Below the pieces are notes generated by a model. The model worked only from the letters and a program-made list of their open reading frames with translations, had not been told where the DNA came from and did no database searches. The position numbers and the translations under genes were made by a program. Positions 57,080 to 64,000 of a stretch of 64,000 nucleotides of DNA are shown piece by piece (the first letter of the stretch is position 1; each line of letters opens with the position of its first letter). The DNA comes from JAOPZW01 sp963806015 (GTDB lineage Bacteria; Actinomycetota; Thermoleophilia; Solirubrobacterales; Solirubrobacteraceae). The DNA lies in the NCBI GenBank assembly GCA_963806015.1, contig CAWDWM010000009.1:1-64000 (forward strand), read 5' to 3'.

Positions 57080-57295
57080 ATGACCACCGAACGCGAAGGC
57101 CGTGTCTCGCCCCACGACGACGAGGCGGACGAGCCGCTGGGCCCGATGACCCCCGACGAGGAGACCGACCTCGGCGACACGCCCGAGGCGCACGACGAGG
57201 TCTCCCCCCACGACCTCCCCAAGGACCACCCGGGTCGTCTGGCAGCCGAGGAGCTGGCGGGTGGCGAGGGCGGGGTGACACGCGGCAACACCTGA
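57080..57295 (+). CDS. Small acidic hypothetical protein
   Basis: A 71-residue, acidic and probably disordered protein (SPHDDEADEPLGPMTPDEET, DLGDTPEAHDEVSPHDLP). A possible -10 TAGCCC lies 7 nt before the ATG. I do not recognise a family, and the coding status is moderately likely. Confidence 0.5.
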   Translation: MTTEREGRVSPHDDEADEPLGPMTPDEETDLGDTPEAHDEVSPHDLPKDHPGRLAAEELAGGEGGVTRGNT

Positions 57296-57327
57296 GCTCG
57301 GTCTCCGCGACCGCCGGGGGCTCCGCC

Positions 57328-57409
57328 GAACGACGACTTCCACCCGCATAGCGGGCAGTTCTCGTCGAACGACGAGTTTGTCCCACCACGCGTGACAAAG
57401 TCGTCGTTC
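57328..57409. repeat. GAACGACGA repeats with 15-bp inverted pair
   Basis: GAACGACGACTTC occurs at 57328. GAACGACGAGTTTGT (57367-57381) and ACAAAGTCGTCGTTC (57395-57409) form a 14-of-15 stem around a 13-nt loop. It lies between the small acidic gene and hspR, downstream of both. Confidence 0.6.
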
Positions 57410-57530
57410 ACGTGGTGAAGCCGCTCTCGCCCCGAGGACGACCGCAAACGGTCGCGCCGCCCCGGGTCCGGTTCCCCTCGCCGATGCAGTAAGCGCAAGA
57501 AGCACCGCCGACGGCAGCGGTCAGACCGTG

Positions 57531-58004
57531 CTACGTGTCGCGCTCGACCCGGATCGAGCGCCGGCGCGGACGGACGTCGTCGGCGCGGATGAGGTCGGTC
57601 GTGGCGCCCTTGTAGGGCACCAGTTCGGCCTTGAACGACTTGCGCACGCGCTCGATCTCCGCCTCCATCTCGGCGCGCATCTCGGCCGAGCGGCGCTCCA
57701 GCGCCTCCAGGCGCCGGCTGGCCCGCTCGAGCTGCTCCTCGAGGTCGAGGACGCGTTCGACGCCGGCCAGGTTGAGTCCGAGGTCGGTGGTCATCTCCTG
57801 GATGCGGCGCAGGCGCTCGACGTCGGCCTGGGAATACAGCCGGGTGCCCTTGGGCGAGCGCTTGGGCTCGATCAGCCCGCGGGCCTCATACATGCGCAGG
57901 GTCTGCGGGTGCATGTCGGCGAGCTCCGCGGCGACGGAGATCATGAAGACGCCGCGGTCGAGCTCGACGGTCACGCGCGTGGTGGTGCGGCGCCTGACGC
58001 TCAT
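57531..58004 (-). CDS. hspR: Heat-shock repressor HspR (MerR family)
   Basis: A 157-residue MerR-type regulator: VFMISVAAELADMHPQTLRM with YEARGLIEPKRSPKGTRLYS, then a long helix that continues into a coiled-coil C-terminal extension. HspR represses dnaK and clpB with DnaK as co-repressor in actinobacteria. The ATG overlaps the dnaJ stop by 4 nt, closing the dnaK-grpE-dnaJ-hspR operon. No perfect CTTGAGT-N7-ACTCAAG HAIR site is visible upstream of dnaK or clpB. Confidence 0.94.
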   Translation of the reverse strand: MSVRRRTTTRVTVELDRGVFMISVAAELADMHPQTLRMYEARGLIEPKRSPKGTRLYSQADVERLRRIQEMTTDLGLNLAGVERVLDLEEQLERASRRLEALERRSAEMRAEMEAEIERVRKSFKAELVPYKGATTDLIRADDVRPRRRSIRVERDT

Positions 58005-59086
58005 GACGAGAACAGCCTCGCGCGCGGGTTGCCGTTCATGACCTGCGACAGCTTCTCGACCGCCTCGGACTGCTCGTCGCTGAGGCTGGCGGGCACGTCG
58101 ATGACGAAGCGGTAGTGGATGTCGCCGCGGCCCTTGCCACCGAGGCGCGTCGGGCCCTCGCCGCGCAGGCGCTGGACGGTGCCGTGCTTGGTCCCCGCGG
58201 GGACGCGCAGCTTCTTGCGCCCGCTCAGGGTGGGCACCTCGACCTCGGCTCCGCGGATCGCCTCGGGGATGGTGAGCGGGACCTCGACCTCGACGTGGTC
58301 GCCCTTGCGCTTGAACACCGGGCTCTCGGCCACGCGCGTGATGACGTAGAGGTCGCCGGCGGGGCCGCCGTTGCGCCCGGGCTCGCCCTTGCCGGCCAGC
58401 CGCACGCGCGAACCGTCGCGCACGCCGGCGGGGATGTTGACGCGGTACTTCTTGACGGTGCGCACGGAGCCCGAGCCCTCGCACGTGGGGCACGGGTCCT
58501 CGATGATCGCCCCGGTGCCGCCGCAGCGCGAGCACGGCTGGGAGATCGAGAACAGGCCCTGGCCCTGGGACTCGATCCCGCGGCCCTGACAGCGCGGGCA
58601 CACCTTCGGAGCGGTGCCGGGCTTGGCGCCGGTGCCGTGACAGGTGCCGCAACGCTGCGACGTCGGGACGGTGAGCGGGATCTGCGCGCCCTCGACGGAC
58701 TGCTCGAAGCCGATCGAGACCTCGGCCTCGAGGTCGCGCCCGCGCTCGGCGCGGGGGCCGCGCGTGCCCGTCCGGGCGCCACCGCCTGCGGCGCCGCCGA
58801 AGAGGTTGGAGAGGATGTCGGAGAACGAGCCGCCGTCGAAGCCGCTGGTCCCGCCGCCGCTGCTGCCGGGGAACATCCCGCCGCGGTCGTACTGCTTGCG
58901 CTTGTCCGCGTCGCCGAGGATGTCGTAGGCCGCGGAGATCTCCTTGAAGCGCTCCTCGGCCTGCTTGTCGTCCGGGTTGCGGTCAGGGTGATGGCGCCGC
59001 GCGAGCTTGCGGTAGGCCTTCTTGATCTCCTCGGGCGAGGCCTTCTTGTCGACGCCGAGGACGCTGTAGAGATCGCGCTGGGCCAC
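58001..59086 (-). CDS. dnaJ: Chaperone DnaJ
   Basis: A 361-residue type I J-protein. The J-domain is DLYSVLGVDKKASPEEIKKA with HPD; the G/F region GGMFPGSSGGGTSGFDGGSF follows. Four zinc-finger repeats are CGTCHGTG, CPRCQGRG, CSRCGGTG and CPTCEGSG; the substrate-binding C-terminus completes it. The GTG start at 59086 has AGGAGG upstream. It lies between grpE and hspR. Confidence 0.96.
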   Translation of the reverse strand: MAQRDLYSVLGVDKKASPEEIKKAYRKLARRHHPDRNPDDKQAEERFKEISAAYDILGDADKRKQYDRGGMFPGSSGGGTSGFDGGSFSDILSNLFGGAAGGGARTGTRGPRAERGRDLEAEVSIGFEQSVEGAQIPLTVPTSQRCGTCHGTGAKPGTAPKVCPRCQGRGIESQGQGLFSISQPCSRCGGTGAIIEDPCPTCEGSGSVRTVKKYRVNIPAGVRDGSRVRLAGKGEPGRNGGPAGDLYVITRVAESPVFKRKGDHVEVEVPLTIPEAIRGAEVEVPTLSGRKKLRVPAGTKHGTVQRLRGEGPTRLGGKGRGDIHYRFVIDVPASLSDEQSEAVEKLSQVMNGNPRARLFSS

Positions 59087-59094
59087 GTCGCCTC

Positions 59095-59663
59095 CTACGC
59101 CGCCACGACGACCTTGGCCGGACGCAGCACCTCGTCGCCATAGGTGTAGCCGGCGTTGTAGACCTCGACGATGGTGCCGGCCTCGGCGCCGTCGACGGGC
59201 CGCTGGGCCAGCGCCTCGTGGCGGTGCGGATCGAAACGCTCGCCATTGGGCGAGTCCGGGGCGATCCCCACGCGTGCCAGCGCGGCGAGCAGCTCGGTCT
59301 GCACCAGGCGGATGCCGTCGGTCAGGTGATGGTCGCGGTTCTCGGGCTGCGCCTCGGCCGAGGCCAGCGCGCGCTCGAAGTTGTCGAGCGCGGGCAGCAG
59401 CTCGCGGGCGAGCTTGGCGATACCGCGCGTCTCCGCGAGTGCGACGTCGCGCCGCGCGCGCTTGCGGACGTTGTCGAGATCGGCCGCCGCGCGCAGCCAC
59501 TGGTCCTTGTAGTCAGGCTCGCCCACCCGCTCCTCGGCGGCCTGCGGCTGCTGGGCCTCGACCTCGGGCTCGTCCTGGACCTCGGTGTGCTCGGGCTCCA
59601 CGGGCTCACCCGCCGCCTCCTCGGCGGCGGGTGCCTGCGTCCGGGCTGCGTCCTGCTCGGAGG

Positions 59664-59667
<4 letters not shown>
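59095..59667 (-). CDS. grpE: Nucleotide exchange factor GrpE
   Basis: A 190-residue protein with an acidic, disordered 50-residue start, then the coiled-coil YKDQWLRAAADLDNVRKRAR and the beta-domain FDPHRHEALAQRPVDGAEAG, ending VYNAGYTYGDEVLRPAKVVV. It exchanges ADP on DnaK. It overlaps the dnaK end by 4 nt. Confidence 0.96.
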
Positions 59668-61589
<1,922 letters not shown>

Positions 61590-61625
61590 GTGGTGAGGAC
61601 TCCTTGCCTGCTCGTTCTCTACGTT

Positions 61626-61640
61626 GGAAATCTTAGTCCG
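61626..61640 (-). promoter_or_regulatory. Heat-shock-type box before dnaK
   Basis: On the minus strand CGGACTAAGATTTCC, 36 nt before the ATG, containing TAAGAT as a likely -10. It is closely similar to the box abutting the clpB start. Confidence 0.5.
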
Positions 61641-61811
61641 AGGCTAGCAGATCGTCGCCGCGGCGCCCCGCGCCGGAGCGGCGTCGCACCGGGCCCTGCG
61701 CAGTGTGCGCCACGCCACACCCCGAACGGGTCAAACGACGCGGTGAGCGGGCCGGGCCGGATCTACCTTCGACCGACCAAGCGGCTCCCCCTCGAGACCT
61801 GAGGAGGTCAC

Positions 61812-62186
61812 ATGCTCATCCGTCGTATCGCCGCCAGCGCCTGTGCGCTGAGCCTCATCATCCCGGCCGCCGCCGTTGCCGTGCCGATCCACGACCCGAT
61901 CGTCGCCAAGCAGCAGTCGGTGGCCGTCGCCTATGGCGACACCAAGTACGACCTGCAGAACCAGCAGGACCTCTCGGCCCCCATCGGGGACACCAAGAGC
62001 GACCTGACGCCGGTGACCCCGGCCGCGCAGGTGACGCCGGCCGCGCCGAAGTCGTTCGTCTCGCACGACACCGGCAACGGCTGGCAGATCGCCGCCTGGG
62101 CCGAAGCAGCCGTCCTGGCCGCTCTCGCCGTGGGCTCCGTCGTGCTCATCAGCGGCCGCACGCGGTCGCGGCGCCTCAACAGCTAG
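61812..62186 (+). CDS. Small secreted/membrane protein with GDTK repeats, copy 1
   Basis: A 124-residue protein. The signal peptide is IRRIAASACALSLIIPAAAV. Two motifs, YGDTKYDLQN and IGDTKSDLTP, follow in a proline/alanine-rich region. A C-terminal segment GWQIAAWAEAAVLAALAVGS spans the membrane and ends with a basic tail (GRTRSRRLNS). GAGGAGG precedes the ATG. The family is not one I can name; the next gene is a paralogue. Confidence 0.8.
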   Translation: MLIRRIAASACALSLIIPAAAVAVPIHDPIVAKQQSVAVAYGDTKYDLQNQQDLSAPIGDTKSDLTPVTPAAQVTPAAPKSFVSHDTGNGWQIAAWAEAAVLAALAVGSVVLISGRTRSRRLNS

Positions 62187-62195
62187 AGGCGCGCC

Positions 62196-62233
62196 GCCGT
62201 GGGACGGGGCTGGGGTGGCCCCGTCCCCACGGC
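62196..62233 (+). terminator. Hairpin between the GDTK paralogues
   Basis: GCCGTGGGACGGGG pairs with CCCCGTCCCCACGGC with one bulged base and a 9-nt loop. It begins 10 nt after the first paralogue stop. Confidence 0.65.
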
Positions 62234-62291
62234 AATTCGTCCCCGAACCATCCCACTGCTCCCTTCACAATAATCCCAAGGAGATCGCACC

Positions 62292-62705
62292 ATGCTTGCC
62301 CGTCGCCTCGCCGCCAGCGCCTGCGCGCTGTGCCTCGTCGTCCCCGCCGCCGCCTCCGCCATGCCAGGACCCGAGTTCTCCGGCCACGGCCACCGCACCG
62401 CGGCCGTCGCCGTCGTCGCCACCGGCGACACCAAGAACGACCTGCACGTCCAGACCTACCAGCAGGCCATCTCCGGCGACACCAAGGGCCGCCTGCCCCG
62501 CGCGATCGCGCCCGCGCCGGCCACCAGCAAGCCCGTGAGCGTCACGCCCGCCGGCCGCGCCCAGCCCGCCGTCGCAGGCGACGGCTCGACCGACGGCTGG
62601 CAGATCGCCGCCCTCGCCGAGGCCGGCCTGATCGCCGTGGTCGCCCTCGCCGCCGCCGGCGCGATGACGTCGCGCACGCGCCGCGAGACGCAGCCTGGCA
62701 TGTAG
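62292..62705 (+). CDS. Small secreted/membrane protein with GDTK repeats, copy 2
   Basis: A 137-residue paralogue of the preceding gene. Signal peptide ARRLAASACALCLVVPAAAS, motifs TGDTKNDLHV and SGDTKGRLPR, then DGWQIAALAEAGLIAVVALA and a basic tail. AAGGAG lies before the ATG. The same order of parts in both proteins shows descent from one ancestor. Confidence 0.8.
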   Translation: MLARRLAASACALCLVVPAAASAMPGPEFSGHGHRTAAVAVVATGDTKNDLHVQTYQQAISGDTKGRLPRAIAPAPATSKPVSVTPAGRAQPAVAGDGSTDGWQIAALAEAGLIAVVALAAAGAMTSRTRRETQPGM

Positions 62706-62716
62706 GGAGCCGCCAC

Positions 62717-62748
62717 GAGGGGCGGGGCCGTCCGCGGCTCCGCCCCTC
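62717..62748. terminator. Bidirectional hairpin
   Basis: GAGGGGCGG and CCGCCCCTC form a 9-bp stem between the second GDTK gene and the convergent GNAT gene. Confidence 0.6.
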
Positions 62749-63232
62749 AGAGCGTCTGCGTCCGGAACGGGCGCAGGCCCCGCGCGCGGTAGTTGGGCAG
62801 CGCGGCCGCCCCGTCGAGCGTGCACGTGTGCAGCCACACGCGCGGGGCCACCTCGAAGCCGCGGGCCAGGGCATGGGTGAGCAGGAAGCCGCCGAGGCCG
62901 CGCCCGTGGAAGGCGGGCAGCAGCCCGAAGTAGGCGACCTGCACGCCGTCGTCGTCCTCGCTCAGCTCGTAGTAGCCGGCGCGGTCGCCGCCCACGGTCG
63001 CCACCCAGGTCTCGACGCTGTCCGCCCAGGCCTGCCACTCGGCCTCCGAGCGCCCCAGATGGTCGATCCACTGATACGCGCGCCCGACCTCGCCATAGAA
63101 CCAGCGGCTCAGCGCGCCGTCGGGCGGTGCGACCCGCGCGACCTCGACGTCCGTGAGCCGCGGCGGCCCCGCGGGCCGCAGCTCGGCGGGATCGTCGAGC
63201 TCGAGATAGGTCCGCACGACGCGCTCGGTCAC
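62747..63232 (-). CDS. GNAT family N-acetyltransferase
   Basis: A 161-residue acetyltransferase with the acetyl-CoA loop LLPAFHGRGLGGFLLTHALA (Q/RxxGxG/A type) and a C-terminal PNYRARGLRPFRTQTL. The acceptor is unknown. It is divergent from the alpha/beta-hydrolase remnant, with starts only 20 nt apart. Confidence 0.9.
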   Translation of the reverse strand: MTERVVRTYLELDDPAELRPAGPPRLTDVEVARVAPPDGALSRWFYGEVGRAYQWIDHLGRSEAEWQAWADSVETWVATVGGDRAGYYELSEDDDGVQVAYFGLLPAFHGRGLGGFLLTHALARGFEVAPRVWLHTCTLDGAAALPNYRARGLRPFRTQTL

Positions 63233-63251
63233 CTGGGATATCTTGCCCGCC

Positions 63252-63576
63252 GTGCCGCGCGGGGCTCCGGTGGACGGCTTTCGCCTCGCCTACGACCGCG
63301 CCGGCAGCGGGCCGCCGGTCGTCGCCGGTCGCCACCCCCGGAAGAGCTCGAGGCGCTGATCGACGACTACGCGCGCCCGGGCGCCTTCTCCGCCAGCATC
63401 GCCTGGTATCGCGCGGGCGCCGGCACGCTCTTCCCCGTCGCGTGGTCGGACCGATCGATGCGTTCTTCGCCCACGCGCAGCTGCGGGTCCTCGACGGCGT
63501 CGGGCATTTCGTCCCGCTGCAGGCGCCCGACGAGGTCGCCGCCGCTATTCGCGCCGCGACGGGCACATCCGCCTGA
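63252..63576 (+). pseudogene. Alpha/beta-hydrolase remnant with internal deletions
   Basis: Begins as VDGFRLAYDRAGSGPPVV, the first strands of an alpha/beta hydrolase. It then jumps in another frame to EELEALIDDYARPGAFSASI and AWYRAGAG, and in yet another frame to RIDAFFAHAQLRVLDGVGHF before VPL. The oxyanion and nucleophile region and the acid strand are missing, but the catalytic-His strand (GVGHF) is still present. The last 32 nt overlap the convergent endonuclease III gene. Two deletions and frame changes make it non-functional. Confidence 0.7.
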
Positions 63577-64000
63577 GCGCGCACACGCCGCAGGCCGGGC
63601 GCTGGGAGTGGCAGGTGCGCCGGCCGTGGCGCAGGAGGTTGACGTGCAGCTCGAGCTCGGCGCCGGGCGGCGTGATGGCCAGCATCTGGTCGTGCAGGCG
63701 GTCGAACGGGGCGCCCGGCTCGAGCACGTGCAGGCGCATGCCCACCCGTGAGACGTGGGTGTCGACCGGGACGTCGCGCAGGCCGTAGGAGAAGAGCAGC
63801 ACGCAGGCGGCCGTCTTGCGCCCCACGCCGGGCAGCGCGCACAGGTAGGCCTGCGATTCGGCCACCGGTGCATCGCGCATCCATGAGAGATCCAACGGAT
63901 CTCCGATCGCCTCGAGCATCGCCTTGATGCGCACCGACTTGACCTTCGAGATCCCGCCGGGCCTGATCGCCTCCTCGATCTCCTCCACGGGAGCGTCGCG
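63545..64000 (-). CDS. nth: Endonuclease III, 5' part outside window
   Basis: The 3' portion of a base-excision repair glycosylase/AP lyase. It includes the helix-hairpin-helix LPGVGRKTAACVL with the catalytic Lys, VDTHVSRVGMRL with the catalytic Asp, and the [4Fe-4S] loop C-x6-C-x2-C-x5-C (CHSQRPACGVCALRRMCP). The frame stays open to base 64000, so the true start lies beyond the edge. Confidence 0.9.
   Translation of the reverse strand, partial: RDAPVEEIEEAIRPGGISKVKSVRIKAMLEAIGDPLDLSWMRDAPVAESQAYLCALPGVGRKTAACVLLFSYGLRDVPVDTHVSRVGMRLHVLEPGAPFDRLHDQMLAITPPGAELELHVNLLRHGRRTCHSQRPACGVCALRRMCPSRRE

Overview
The window is very GC-rich DNA from an actinobacterium. Supporting signs are a dnaK-grpE-dnaJ-hspR operon ending in the HspR repressor, an integrative element with actinomycete-type RepSA/TraB/Xis/Int genes, a CsoR regulator, and many start codons placed 6-7 nt after a TANNNT -10 box (leaderless-type promoters). 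A Solirubrobacterales/Thermoleophilia-like host is my best guess, but that is inference from general character, not a search.

Layout. 1-11.4 kb is an accessory region that ends beside a tRNA-Asp gene. It holds a broken SF1 helicase, a broken P-loop ATPase, an isolated IspF, an XRE-DUF5919/Nudix/HD trio, then the core of an actinomycete integrative conjugative element: SCO3933-like protein, TraB/FtsK translocase, RepSA, excisionase and integrase. Most long genes here carry single-base frameshifts, far more densely than the rest of the window. 11.5-30 kb is mixed chromosome: P450, a BNR beta-propeller secreted protein, two SDRs, tRNA-Val followed by six perfect 73-bp repeats that each copy the tRNA 3' end, a copper-type csoR-permease operon, a UvrA-like/AraC/VOC locus sharing a promoter motif, tRNA-Glu and tRNA-Lys, an MFS pump with a divergent HxlR regulator, a TetR regulator with a gutted cupin, a ferritin-like protein with a histone-like tail, and an SF2 helicase.

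30-54 kb carries most of de novo purine synthesis, all on the minus strand but split by other genes: purH, purN, purF, purL-purQ-purS-purC, purB, purE-purD. purM and purK are not in the window. Interspersed are recQ, a large secreted repeat protein, a PQQ-type sugar dehydrogenase, two tandem HD-GYP phosphodiesterase-like proteins and a GMC oxidoreductase. 54-62 kb is a protein-quality block: clpB, then dnaK-grpE-dnaJ-hspR, with a shared promoter-like box upstream of clpB and dnaK. 62-64 kb has two paralogous small membrane proteins with repeated GDTK motifs, a GNAT acetyltransferase, an alpha/beta-hydrolase remnant and the 3' part of endonuclease III.

Recurrent themes are (i) genes that keep both ends but have lost the catalytic middle (cupin, serine hydrolase, alpha/beta hydrolase), (ii) short shared regulatory motifs repeated at two loci, and (iii) the tRNA-Val-derived tandem array, which is the most unusual structure here.
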